Positions 18,956 through 29,936 of a stretch of 64,000 nucleotides of DNA are shown here, in pieces (position 1 is the stretch's first letter; each line of letters opens with the position of its first letter). The stretch comes from Auanema rhodensis (taxonomy: Eukaryota > Nematoda > Chromadorea > Rhabditida > Rhabditidae). The position numbers were made by a program, and so were the translations under genes. The notes under the pieces were generated by a model. That model had not been told where the DNA came from. It saw only the letters and a list, made by a program, of their open reading frames with translations, and did not search any database. The stretch covers positions 9,796,001 to 9,860,000 of the forward strand of contig OZ059898.1 in assembly GCA_964057225.1 (NCBI GenBank), in the 5' to 3' direction.

Positions 18956-21953
18956 ATGTCACTCCTTTTTGTCAATCATATCAAACAATCTAACCAGTTT
19001 CTTGGAGAACTGCTTACACGATACGAGATGGAAGTGAAGGACCTTCCTGGTATTCTGGTAGATTGCGACTTTCACACTGAGGAAGAAGAGGAAACCCTCT
19101 CTTGCCTTATCATTCGCTGGACAAAAGTCCAACACCAATTCAAAGAATCGTTGAAAAATCATCAAGATAACGAGAAAAAATTCCAAAAATTTTACGAAGC
19201 ATCAGACAAAACGCTCCGTAAAGCATTAGACGAACAGTACATCGCCTTCACATCCGATGAAGACTTTGAACCCAACATTAAAAAGGTTCAAAACGCCATT
19301 ATTGAGCTTGACGAACACATCATGAAAGCCGAACGCATACTTAGAAAGCTGAGAAAAACGCTTCATAAGAATGAATCTGAGCACAACAGCAATTGCTCAA
19401 CAGAAAACAATGAAACAGAAAACAAATCGAATGATCAATTTCTGGAAATTATCAAGTCATTCCTACACATCCAACAAACTAGCATCCAAAAACCAGCGAT
19501 GTCGCTACCTACATTTGATGGCAAACCAGAGAACTTCAAATCATTCTGGGGCCGTTTTGATAGACTTGTTCATGATAATGAACAGTTTACAACCTTAGAA
19601 AAGGTAAACCTACTCTGTGAAAGCCTCAAAGGCGATTCACAAATAGCAATCAGAGGAATAGAACCCTCTGCTCAAAATTATGAGCTCATGCGTGAAGCAT
19701 TAGTTTCTGAATTTGGAGACTATTCGTCGGATATCAACTCTCTTTTAACACAACTACGTAATTTGAGATTTGCAAGCAATAATGCAAAATCATGTAAAGA
19801 AACATTTGGGGAAACCAAGGCACTTATCAGGCAAATTGAAGCAGCCGGAGCTACAGTATCCCGCGAAATGTGTACCGCGATGATTCTCAACAAATTCCCA
19901 TACCACATCGTGGAAGACATTCTAATTTATCCAAACAACTACCATTCCACTAAAGAAATGCTGACAGCTGTAGACCACAAAATCTATTCCTTTTTTCTAA
20001 AAGAACAAACAAGAAATAGTCATGAACAAAAGTTTCGAAATCCCAAAGAGAATGTCACATCTGTAGCACATAAAGAAAACTCCGTAGAACAACGGAAAAC
20101 CCAAACTTGGCCATGTGTTTTCTGCGACTCATCCGAACATCGCTTTTATCATTGCACCACATTTGAAACACCAGAGAAAAGAAGACACCGCATCCGCGGA
20201 AAGGCCATCTGTTGGATTTGTTTTTCCGAGAAACACAAAAGTTCCGAATGCAGAAAACAAAAATGTCGAAATTGCCAAGGAGACCATAATTCCTCCTTGT
20301 GCTCACAAGGAAGAAAAAACGTGCAAAATATCCAAAAAGATAAAGAAACTCCCACAATTAAAAAAGATCAGGCTTTACTGATCACCACAGAAGAATTATT
20401 GAATGAAAAAACAACAGAATATAAACAAGAATCTGACACTAATAATCGAATCCCTACTGAGGCACTTAATGCACCAGTATCGCTTAATCACATTGCCGAC
20501 ACACATAATATTGAAGAAAGTCAAGTAATATTACGAACAGCAATGGCGAACATATACAACCACAATAGTAAAAAATATGAGCAAGTACGCATGCTCATAG
20601 ATGAAGGATCCATGAGATCTTTTATATCCAAGGACTTATCCACTAAGTTAGGATTGCCCATCCTTGGTTCTCAAAAGAAAACCTTTTACGGTATCGGAGC
20701 ATTGTCCGAAACGCACGAAGTTCAGGACGTAAAGGTAATTATTGGAACCTCAAGTGGATCCCTTATCGTAACAAAACTATTCACCAAACCCATGTTAACC
20801 ACACCCATACGTTGTCCAAAACTATCTAAAGAAGACTTGAAATTTATAAAGACAAGAAAAATAAAATTAGCCAATCCACAAACAAACGGAGAATCATTTA
20901 CTCCGGATATACTGATAGGTATGGATAGATACAAACTGTTCATGCATTTAAACGAAGAAACCGAACTCCCCTCACGTATGAGATTGAAAAATTTGGTATT
21001 CGGCCACATGATACATGGAGAAGCTCCTCTTCCCGATGATAATACACAACAAGAAGTAATATTATGCTCTACAGTAGAAGAAATAACAAAAGAAACCTCT
21101 CATAAAGAACTCCTCACTAATCTGTTTGAACTGGATTCTATCGGCATCAATACAGAAAATGCCAACGCAGACCGCACTATTGATTACTATGAAGAATACT
21201 CAAAAGATATAAAAATTGAGAACAACCGCATTATTGCACCGTTCCCGTTAAAAAATAACTTCAAAAATCTTAAAAACAACAAAATGCCCGCGTACCATAG
21301 ATTCGTATCCCTATGGCGAAAGTTACTGCACAATCCAGAAATGCTCTCACACTATACTACAACCATTGAAAGTTACCTCAAAGATAACATTGTCGAACAA
21401 ATTCCCAACAATCACCAGGAGCCTTTAGAGTTTTATATGCCCCACCATGGGGTTTGGAAGCCCAGCAAGGCTAACCCTCTCAGAATCGTTTTTGACGCCT
21501 CCGCTAAACAGAAAGACAGCCCATCGTTGAATGAGATAATACACACAGGACGATCATTTATCACATATATACACGACATCATGATCTCCTGCAGAACAAG
21601 ACCAATATTAATAACATGCGATATCAAAGCCGCATTTTTACAAATACAACTGACAGAGAATCACAAAAATCTATGCAAATTCTTTTGGATAAAAAACAAA
21701 GAATACCCAATATCTCACAATAATATCATAACCCTTCGATTCAACAGATTACCGTTCGGTATCACTGCATCCCCCAGCGTATTGAACATGGGCATAAAAT
21801 GGTTCTTAGAATCAAAAGTAGACAACCCATTAGCTATGGAAATACTGAACAACTTATACGTTGACAATATCATTCTTACAGCAAATACAACAGCAGAAGC
21901 TATAAAGAAATGTAAAGAAACCCAAAAACTATTTACAGAAATAAACATGCATG
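18956..21953 (+). pseudogene. BEL Gag-protease-RT, 5' part, interrupted (copy 2)
   Basis: Open for 999 codons from ATG 18956 through Gag, zinc knuckles, protease (DEGS) and the RT catalytic boxes up to YVDN. It is then cut by element A at 21954. The frame stops two codons into the LTR of element A. The remainder resumes at 31340. The reading frame up to the insertion is intact, so the insertion itself inactivated this copy. Residue differences from copy 1 (for example SSEH, KIKLAN, LKNLVFG) are shared with copy 3. Confidence 0.9.
21950..21953. other. Target-site duplication of element A (left)
   Basis: CATG directly precedes the LTR at 21954 and is repeated at 31336-31339 after the other LTR. 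Copy 1 has a single CATG at the equivalent place, which shows a 4-bp duplication on integration. Confidence 0.93.
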
Positions 21954-22352
21954 TGTAATATCCTTAAGTTGGATATTAATATTCCATGATTGACCCTTAG
22001 ATTGATGTGTTGTAAAAGAAACAATAAGATTTGAGGAAGAGAGAAAGATTTATTATAAATAAAAAACATTTAAACAATAAACAAATAAAGATAAAGATAA
22101 GTCCGCCAACTGAAGATTCAGTTGAATGGCAAGCTTATATAGCGAATGTTATCAGCATTTTCCACGAAAGGTTATAAGTTGTCAATGACAATTATAACTA
22201 TCTCGGAAAATGCTGAAGCTGCAAAATATAACTGATAACATAATACACTAAGACAAGAAACTAGAATTATAAAATATAAAATATAAAACACAGAATAAAG
22301 AAATACATAAAAATTATAGAAAGAATAAAGTACATAATTATAAAGTATAACA
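21954..22352 (-). repeat. 3' LTR of element A
   Basis: 399 bp with TG...CA ends. On the minus strand it has a TATATAAG box (22134-22142) and then AATAAA (22049-22054), which place U3, R and U5 in the normal order. A nested palindrome fills U3 next to the TATA box. It differs from the 5' LTR by one base in an AT-rich stretch near 22280. Confidence 0.9.
22147..22240. repeat. Nested inverted repeat in LTR U3 of element A
   Basis: Three nested arm pairs: TGTTATCAG (22147) with CTGATAACA (22232), TCAGCATTTTCC (22152) with GGAAAATGCTGA (22205), and GTTATAA-TTGTCA (22171) with TGACAATTATAAC (22186) around a one-base centre. It lies directly upstream of the TATA box on the minus strand. The same structure occurs in the other LTR at 31130-31223. 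Confidence 0.8.
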
Positions 22353-22409
22353 TGCTACCGCTCTTGAAGTCCTGTGTCCTCACAGGTATGCATAAGGTTT
22401 CCAAAATTT

Positions 22410-25400
22410 TCATAATGTTGCAGCAAGCTTTTTGATGAGATCCTTATGTACTTTTCTCATCTTTCCTTGACTCATTTCCAATTCCACATATGAGTTGTAT
22501 ACGCCTGTAATTTTGAACGGTCCATTATAAGTGGGTCGCAATTTGCCGTGAATCGTCATATCCTTCAATAGTACCATTTCACCTATTTCAAATATACGTG
22601 ATGCTATTCGGTTACTATTATTCAGCCGATTTTGTTGTTCAATTGATTTTAATTGAATTTTTTCTTGAATAGAATCCCAGGTATTTTTCCGGTTCTCATT
22701 TCTTTCCAATAATTCGTCATCTTCAGGAGAATTTAGATGAGGTTGTCCTGGTAATTGACGGTCCATAGGTAGGCGTGCGTCTCTTCCAAATAAAGCAATG
22801 TATGGGCTGATTCCGGTAGTTGTACTTGGGATTGTATTTAACGCGAATGTGATTTTAGGTAATTGTGAGGCCCATTGAGAGACACGGTTTTCAGCACAAG
22901 TGGATAAACATTCCTGGATGGTTCGATGTAGTCGTTCCACTTGACCGTTTGTATTTTTGTGATATGGCAGAGAGAAGGTTTGTACAATTCCAAATTCGTT
23001 GCACATTAACTTGAATTCTTTAGATATAAAATTTCCTCCATTGTCAGACACGATGCTCACTGGTGGTCCAAAAATGAAGACGAAATTCGTCAGGAACTTT
23101 CGGACTGTTTCTTCGGCATTCTGTGTGCGTAAAGGTATGCTCGTTATCCATTTCGAAAAAGCATCTTGAATAGAAAGAATATATTTAAATCCATTAGTGC
23201 TAGGGGAAAAAGGTCCTGTCACATCCATATAAATCCTATCAAATGGTTTTTGTGGGGTAACAAACTTTCCATATGGTTCTCTCGTTGTATCATGTTGATT
23301 TATTTTCCTTTTTGCGCATGTCAGGCATTGGCTGACGATCTCTTTCGCATCTTCCATCATATTTGTCCAATGGAATCTTCTTGATAATGCTGCATGTGTT
23401 CTTTTGATTCCTTGATGCGCTCCAATTCTTGCGTCTTCATGAAAAAGTTTCGCAAGTACTTGATTCAATGTCTTTTGTTTTGGAATCATAATCCTTGGAG
23501 AAAGATATTGTTTGTTAGGTCGAGCATGTAAAACTCCGTCGATAACAATATATCTATCGCTATTAATCTGTTTAGGTTGTTCCGTTAACATATCAGCAAT
23601 AGTTTCCTTAATCCATGGTGTTCCTTGTTGTAACTGAATTAGTTTGTCGGTATCCAGAGTTTCCACATTGGTTACATTTATGAGATAGTTGATGGTTTCT
23701 TGGATATCCGTTAAACTTGTTGTTGGCGTTGTCTTCTGTAGCTTCGGTTTAGGACCATCGTTAGCTTCGTTGCCTATGTATCTGGATAGTGCATCACATA
23801 CACTATTCATACGTCCTGGACGGTACATAATCACAATATCATATTCCTGGATCATTAACTGATATTTCGCTAGTCTTCCAATAAGATCTCTTCTACTCAT
23901 TAGACTGGTTAGTGGTCGATGATCCGTTATTAGCTTAGTTGACGTGCCTAAAACATATGTGCGAAATTGTTGTAATGCGTAGACGAGTGCCAAAGCTTCT
24001 AATTCGATAGGTGGGTATTTTCTTTCTGTAGGTGAGAGCTTCCTACTTGCGAACGCAACAGGGTGTAATCCATTTCCTGTATCTTGTAGTAAGACTGCTC
24101 CAATTGCAATAGTACTAGCGTCACTTTCAATAACAAAAGGTGCTCCATTTGTTGGTGGCTTCAGAACTGGTGCTGTGCATAGAGCTTTCTTGAGAGTCTC
24201 GAATGCTTTTTCACGTTCTTCCGTCCATTCGAAATCTTGATCCTTGTGTGTGAGTTGATACAACGGTTCGGCTATTTTGGCGTAGTCTCTGATGAATCGC
24301 CGAAAATAATTTGTCATTCCAAGGAATGAACGAATAGCGGTGACCGTTTTAGGAGTTGGAAATTTCATAACGGCTGTAATTTTTGATGGATCAGGTTGTA
24401 TTCCATCACGACCAATTATAAATCCAAGAAATTTAACTTGTGTAGCTGCAAATTTGCATTTACTTAGTTTTGCTTTCATTCCTAATCCTTGTAAAGCTTG
24501 TAACACTTCTTCTATATCCTCCAGATGTTGTTCAGCTGTGTTTGATATAATGAGTAGATCATCCAGATAAACAAAAAGTCGACATTTTACTTGATTTTGC
24601 AAATAGCGAACAGCTGATTGAAATGTATGTGGAGCTCCACAGAGACCCATCGGCATTCTGCAATATTGATAAACTCCTGATGAGGTCACAAATGCAGTGA
24701 GGTGACGGTCTTCTTCACGTAAAGGAATTTGAAAAAATCCCGATACGAGATCGATGTTTGTGAAGTATCGAGCTCCTGCAGTGCTGTCGATTATTTCTGG
24801 TATATGAGGAATAGAATAAGTCTGTTTCTGTGTGACACTATTGAGTGCACGGAAGTCCGTTACAAAGCGGAATGAGTTGTCTTTCTTCTTGACTAAGACG
24901 ACTGGACTTGTAAAACTTGATGTTGATGTTTCTATTACTCCTTGGTCCAGCATTTCTTTTACTTGACGTTCAACTTCATCCTGTTTACCCAAAGGAACTC
25001 GATATGATCGAGATTTGGGCAGGTCCATATCGGTTCTCAAAGTGATTGAATGTTGTATTGGTCCTTTGAATAATCCAATGTTCCGATCTTCGTTAAAAAA
25101 AGCATTTTTGAATCTTCTCAACATAGTTTTGAGATTTTGACGTTGATTTTTAGATAGATCCGTTGATTCGAATTTTAAGTTATCGAAAGGATTCTTCTCA
25201 AAAATAGGCAATTTATCTGACCAATCAGCTTCTGGTGGAATATAGTCCGGTATATGTGGGATTCCAATTTCTTCTGCTATTTTTCCTTTTCCAATAATGG
25301 TGTTTCCTGTTAACTTCACCTCATAATTTGCTGTATTGATGGCGAATATTGTGAGTGGTGAAGTCTTGATAGCAGTAGGTGTGAATTGAATAGGTCCATT

Positions 25401-28400
25401 TCCACATCGTATAAGAGCGTATTGTTTTGGTTGTAGTTCTTTTGCCAATTGTAGACGAATCATAGCTTTAGTTCGGGGTGGAATAATAGATTCTCTAATG
25501 TTTATAATTGAAACGGTGTCTGAACTGATGCGAAAGCTCTTCTGGTTAGCGGATAATAATGGTAGAAAATGGTTTCCAACTATTAATTGCTTGCGTAGAG
25601 CTTGTAGAGAAGTTGTTATTCCTTTTTCTTCTAATGCTTTCATGATGTCCAAACCAAGTAACATTTCAGTAGGACAATGTTTATCCTCAGAGATTAAAAA
25701 TGTGTGTGAAAGATGGTATCCAGCAATAACAATGTCCAACGTTATTGTACCCAGAAAGTTGAATATTGATCCATTTGCTGCGGTGGCAGAGATTTTAGTT
25801 GAGTTGAAATTCTCTTTTCCTAAATAGCGTACTGATGATTCCTTCAAATATGAAACAGATGCTCCGCTATCCCATAAAGCTACGAGTCCTCTGCCTTCTG
25901 CTTCGATTCTTATATATGGGAGTTCTCTTTTGTTTGTTGCACAGCATCCAACAAAAGGTATAATAATAGGAATAAAAGTGATGACAGTAGGAAAATATCT
26001 TCGAATAGTTTCATCGTCGGCTGGAACATCGATGTCAGCGTTGAGTAGTTCGTGTTGTTCAACTGCATTCACATTTAAGATAGGAACTTTCTCTTTGATA
26101 TAAGATACAACAATAATGTATAATGCTGATCCAAAGATTAATATAACTATCATAACACCTGCAGAGATAAACATTCTGTTGAGGGATCCAGCAAAGAAAT
26201 CAACTCCTCGTTCCCATAGTGATGATGCAATATTTTGAGTAGAACTAAAAAGTTCGTTACTTTTTGTAAACCATTCTGATAAGCCTGGCAAATTCGCTTG
26301 ATTCGTGATAACTCGTAGAAAATTTCTATGAGGATTGGTAGCGAAAATGTGTCCATATGTTAAGCTTATTGTTCTAACTAAGTTTTCATCGGTGATATTT
26401 TCATAAAGATTTCTTTGTGAAAATCGAATGGCTGCTAGATCGGGATACTGATCTGAACCAATGTTTAAAGCAGTTACGTTTGTAACTCCGTTGAGGGATT
26501 TCCATTCTCCATCCTCTTTCCATATATCATTTTCTACTGTTTCACATGGAATTTCAGTTCCATATGCTTCCAAATCTGCTGAATCTTGAGGTGCAAAGTA
26601 GAGGCGGTCATCATCCGTGATGACGGGTGTTTCTAAATAACACTTATCCTTGTATGTGTGGTTGCGATAAATGTGAATTGGTTCTATTGGCTGACAGGTT
26701 GAAACCCGAATAAGATTCCGTCCAATTATTCGAGCCACTACATCATCTCGTTGCATAATAGATCGGATAGCAATCGTAGGATTGATATTAAATATAGCTT
26801 GCCATGTCTTAATAAGTTCAAGTTGAGCATGACATATGCTGTGATGTTGATGATGAAATTCTTCGACCAGTATGGTTCTCATTCGTTCAAATCCATAGTT
26901 GAGTTTGTTGATGGTAGTTAATGCATCTCGATGTCGAAGTATAGTATTCTGGTGATCAGTTAAGTGAGTGCCGAATAATTCTTGAGCTTTCTCTATGCTT
27001 CCAATCATGGGTTGCATTGATGTCATCCCTTGAATAGTACTAATTGTTTGTTTTGTAGTAGATGATGTATTTACAACAGGTTTTGAGGTAGCACTAAGAA
27101 ATCGTGCAGTTGGCGTAGTTTTAGTGGTGATAGAGCGACTGAATACTCTTTTTGTAATCTCTTCAGGTGCTGGTTTTGAAAACCATGACATTAAATCAGT
27201 TAATTGTTTAGCGTCAATATTGATGTTACGGCTGTAGAGATCTTCTTTATTCGAAGGCATCGGTATTCCAAAATTGGTTTCTCGGTTTCTGAGTGTCCAG
27301 TTATCCAACAGCTTTAATTTCATTTCATATACTTGATCTTTCACTTGTCGTTGCATAAAATGACTATGAAAGAACAGTTTCATTCGATAATATTCTATCA
27401 GTTGAGGTTGAGAATACTGATAGCGTAGTTCACGAAGTAATTCTTTTGCTTTATATACCACAGAACGTGGATCTCCAAATGTGAAGTTGAGATGGTTTTG
27501 ATATACTGTGAATATCAAAAATTCGAGTGGTGGCACATATTCTGTTTCGGATAAGATTGCAGGTATTTGTATCAATTCCCATAATTTATCTCTTGCAACC
27601 GAAATTGTAGAATTGCCTGGTTTAACTATTCTTTTTATATAATTGATAGGAAGTCGGTGTGCTAGTTGACCGATGACAAAACTAGGCTCCATTTGTTCGA
27701 TCCACATTTTTGTAATCATCTTGCTTTCTTCTCCTCCTAGAGCATGTAGTAAGAGAATATTCGGATCGCGGAAGTCTTTTAAATTTGCCCAGTAATCTAT
27801 AGTATGATCAGTAATGTTCAAAATATGGACAGCTGACAGCAAAAATTGATGATATCGAGCAATAACAGTCAGGTTCTGATATTCGTTGCTAACTGATTGA
27901 TAGTGATACCAGTTATGAATATATCGTATGGTATTTCCGCCAGACGTGACAGTATATCTAGCAAACGGTAGATCCAATATTTGAATAGGAGTTAACTTAT
28001 ATTCCATTTCTGAGCGAAATGACGCAATTAAGGATGAATTTGTTGAACGTTTATAGCGTTGGCGTGAAGGATCCATTTGATTATCCAAATAACTTGTTAG
28101 ATCCAGTAGAGAATATGCATGCGGATAATCAATAAACGAGACAAGAGTCTCAGTAGTGGATTCAAAAATTGGTGAAGAAAAACAAGATTGAGTTGTAGTA
28201 GATGCTGAGGTGTTGGCTAAGACAAGTGCTGTTTCTAGACTTGATATTAGCAGTGTTTGATCTCCAAGTATTCCATACAGAGGTCCAATACGTGTGTATT
28301 GGCATGGTGCTCGGGGTGTGGGTGGTTTCCAAACTACTGAACCATCTCCAAATGTACAGCTTCCCATTTGAGCTTTACAGCCTTCGGCGTTGACAATTAA

Positions 28401-29936
28401 GTCAGATACAATAGTATTGTCCTTTAAATTTGTAATAACTCCTCGCTCCATCACAAATTGAGTTAAGTTGGCGCATTGAGTAAAACTGAAGAAACGTTCC
28501 GGTTCATATACTGGCTTAGGAGCTTCATATGTAAGTGGATTAGCGCTCAACAGTTTTTCATTTTTCCATTTCTTGTCTCGAGCAGCTATACGGCATTCTT
28601 CTACAGATACATATCCATTACCAATGATGGTGTCATTGCTTTCTCGGAACCAAAATTGATCCGTTACACATAATCGATAGATGCGTGTATAACATTTCCA
28701 CGCTTCCCATGTTACGACGGTTTGTTTAGGAATGAACAATTCAACGTTAACTTGATGAGCTTGTTGAATTGCTTTCCGTTGGCATCCTGTTATCTTTGGT
28801 GGTGTCATCAGAATTCCTCCTTTATGAGCTAAACATAGTTGATATGAAGCATTCACAGTGGGAAGCAGAAATGTGCAGATTATTGTTGTGAGCAGGAATG
28901 GTAATGCAATAGTATTTATATTGAATCGAGGTTTCCATCGTCGTTGATTGCCTTGATTCTCTCTTGGATAATTGTCGCGATTATTCCTGGCAAAGTTGTC
29001 TCGGTTTTCTCTTTGATAATTGTTGCGAGGTTCTCTCGAATGGTGATTACTCTCCATTGAGTAGTTGTTTCCATAATTTTGTCGAGGGCCAGAGTTCCTG
29101 CTGAATTTATTTTTGAAATTCTTCCAAGGGTTTCTTGAATTGTTGCCATTGTTCCGTTCGAAATCTCGTGGCTGCTGATGGTTCCTTTGGTTCCTATTTT
29201 CCTTCATGGTGATCTTCTGAACTGCAGAGATCAACTCTTGCATAGTTGAGTTTTCTTCATGCTGTTTTTTATAGTTAGCACGAATTGCTTCTTCAAAACG
29301 TGCTGTCCTTTTTGCTTCCTCATAAGTCTTCGGATCTTTTCCTTGAACAATTATGCCTAAATCAGCGTTCAATCCATTTAAGAAAGCTGATCTTAATATG
29401 AGCTCTCTTTCTCGATCAGTTGGGCTCATAATACTGGAAGCCATTTCTTCCAAGTATGAGGCAAACTGAGTAACAGTTTTCTCTCCTTGCGTCGAGCGTA
29501 GCAACTTCGCGATCGTGAAATTCCTTTCCGTGGCAGGGCAAAGTAACTCTGCCAATTGTGAAACAAGGTCTTTCCAAGGTCCTCGTTCACGAATTTCGGA
29601 AGGAATCGAGTTATATGCAGAGATCGCAGAATCATTCTGCTGAAGCAGCAGAGGAAGAAGAAAAATTCTTTCAATTACAGAAAGTCCCGCAGCATTCGCG
29701 AATCGGTTAAATATATCGATGTACGATCGAAAGCTTCGGCTACCATCGTATTTGGGGCAGTGTGGACTGCCTAGAACTTTTGTTAAGTTTTTGGTCAACT
29801 CTGGAGATGCCATTAAATTAGGCGTTTCCAGAGTTGAATCTCTGTTTGATTGCTCATGTGGTCTCATGTTGAGTAGGAGCTTCAGAGGTAGTTTTTCGCG
29901 CTGGGGAGTTTTTTCTTTTTTCGGTGTTACAGCCAA
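22410..29936 (-). CDS. Element A Gag-Env-protease-RT-RNase H-integrase polyprotein
   Basis: 2508 residues in one frame. Gag is 1-336, with no zinc knuckle and an Arg/Asn-rich tail (247-337). A hydrophobic signal lies at 341-363. The envelope ectodomain is 364-1254, with conserved Cys (WEAWKC near 410), a furin-like RQRYKR at 625-630 and the block CYLETPV near 1099, which resembles chuvirus/mononegavirus-type class III glycoproteins. The membrane span is 1255-1277. A second hydrophobic segment near 1315-1332 precedes protease D1356-SGAS. RT is YLDD at 1790-1793 and RNase H has D1939. Integrase has an HHCC finger near 2165-2210, D2238, D2298 and E2334 (DD35E) and a GPF-type C-terminus. The placement of env before pol is abnormal. 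I chose the first Met because Gag homology with element B starts soon after it. Confidence 0.88.
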   Translation of the reverse strand: MAVTPKKEKTPQREKLPLKLLLNMRPHEQSNRDSTLETPNLMASPELTKNLTKVLGSPHCPKYDGSRSFRSYIDIFNRFANAAGLSVIERIFLLPLLLQQNDSAISAYNSIPSEIRERGPWKDLVSQLAELLCPATERNFTIAKLLRSTQGEKTVTQFASYLEEMASSIMSPTDRERELILRSAFLNGLNADLGIIVQGKDPKTYEEAKRTARFEEAIRANYKKQHEENSTMQELISAVQKITMKENRNQRNHQQPRDFERNNGNNSRNPWKNFKNKFSRNSGPRQNYGNNYSMESNHHSREPRNNYQRENRDNFARNNRDNYPRENQGNQRRWKPRFNINTIALPFLLTTIICTFLLPTVNASYQLCLAHKGGILMTPPKITGCQRKAIQQAHQVNVELFIPKQTVVTWEAWKCYTRIYRLCVTDQFWFRESNDTIIGNGYVSVEECRIAARDKKWKNEKLLSANPLTYEAPKPVYEPERFFSFTQCANLTQFVMERGVITNLKDNTIVSDLIVNAEGCKAQMGSCTFGDGSVVWKPPTPRAPCQYTRIGPLYGILGDQTLLISSLETALVLANTSASTTTQSCFSSPIFESTTETLVSFIDYPHAYSLLDLTSYLDNQMDPSRQRYKRSTNSSLIASFRSEMEYKLTPIQILDLPFARYTVTSGGNTIRYIHNWYHYQSVSNEYQNLTVIARYHQFLLSAVHILNITDHTIDYWANLKDFRDPNILLLHALGGEESKMITKMWIEQMEPSFVIGQLAHRLPINYIKRIVKPGNSTISVARDKLWELIQIPAILSETEYVPPLEFLIFTVYQNHLNFTFGDPRSVVYKAKELLRELRYQYSQPQLIEYYRMKLFFHSHFMQRQVKDQVYEMKLKLLDNWTLRNRETNFGIPMPSNKEDLYSRNINIDAKQLTDLMSWFSKPAPEEITKRVFSRSITTKTTPTARFLSATSKPVVNTSSTTKQTISTIQGMTSMQPMIGSIEKAQELFGTHLTDHQNTILRHRDALTTINKLNYGFERMRTILVEEFHHQHHSICHAQLELIKTWQAIFNINPTIAIRSIMQRDDVVARIIGRNLIRVSTCQPIEPIHIYRNHTYKDKCYLETPVITDDDRLYFAPQDSADLEAYGTEIPCETVENDIWKEDGEWKSLNGVTNVTALNIGSDQYPDLAAIRFSQRNLYENITDENLVRTISLTYGHIFATNPHRNFLRVITNQANLPGLSEWFTKSNELFSSTQNIASSLWERGVDFFAGSLNRMFISAGVMIVILIFGSALYIIVVSYIKEKVPILNVNAVEQHELLNADIDVPADDETIRRYFPTVITFIPIIIPFVGCCATNKRELPYIRIEAEGRGLVALWDSGASVSYLKESSVRYLGKENFNSTKISATAANGSIFNFLGTITLDIVIAGYHLSHTFLISEDKHCPTEMLLGLDIMKALEEKGITTSLQALRKQLIVGNHFLPLLSANQKSFRISSDTVSIINIRESIIPPRTKAMIRLQLAKELQPKQYALIRCGNGPIQFTPTAIKTSPLTIFAINTANYEVKLTGNTIIGKGKIAEEIGIPHIPDYIPPEADWSDKLPIFEKNPFDNLKFESTDLSKNQRQNLKTMLRRFKNAFFNEDRNIGLFKGPIQHSITLRTDMDLPKSRSYRVPLGKQDEVERQVKEMLDQGVIETSTSSFTSPVVLVKKKDNSFRFVTDFRALNSVTQKQTYSIPHIPEIIDSTAGARYFTNIDLVSGFFQIPLREEDRHLTAFVTSSGVYQYCRMPMGLCGAPHTFQSAVRYLQNQVKCRLFVYLDDLLIISNTAEQHLEDIEEVLQALQGLGMKAKLSKCKFAATQVKFLGFIIGRDGIQPDPSKITAVMKFPTPKTVTAIRSFLGMTNYFRRFIRDYAKIAEPLYQLTHKDQDFEWTEEREKAFETLKKALCTAPVLKPPTNGAPFVIESDASTIAIGAVLLQDTGNGLHPVAFASRKLSPTERKYPPIELEALALVYALQQFRTYVLGTSTKLITDHRPLTSLMSRRDLIGRLAKYQLMIQEYDIVIMYRPGRMNSVCDALSRYIGNEANDGPKPKLQKTTPTTSLTDIQETINYLINVTNVETLDTDKLIQLQQGTPWIKETIADMLTEQPKQINSDRYIVIDGVLHARPNKQYLSPRIMIPKQKTLNQVLAKLFHEDARIGAHQGIKRTHAALSRRFHWTNMMEDAKEIVSQCLTCAKRKINQHDTTREPYGKFVTPQKPFDRIYMDVTGPFSPSTNGFKYILSIQDAFSKWITSIPLRTQNAEETVRKFLTNFVFIFGPPVSIVSDNGGNFISKEFKLMCNEFGIVQTFSLPYHKNTNGQVERLHRTIQECLSTCAENRVSQWASQLPKITFALNTIPSTTTGISPYIALFGRDARLPMDRQLPGQPHLNSPEDDELLERNENRKNTWDSIQEKIQLKSIEQQNRLNNSNRIASRIFEIGEMVLLKDMTIHGKLRPTYNGPFKITGVYNSYVELEMSQGKMRKVHKDLIKKLAATL

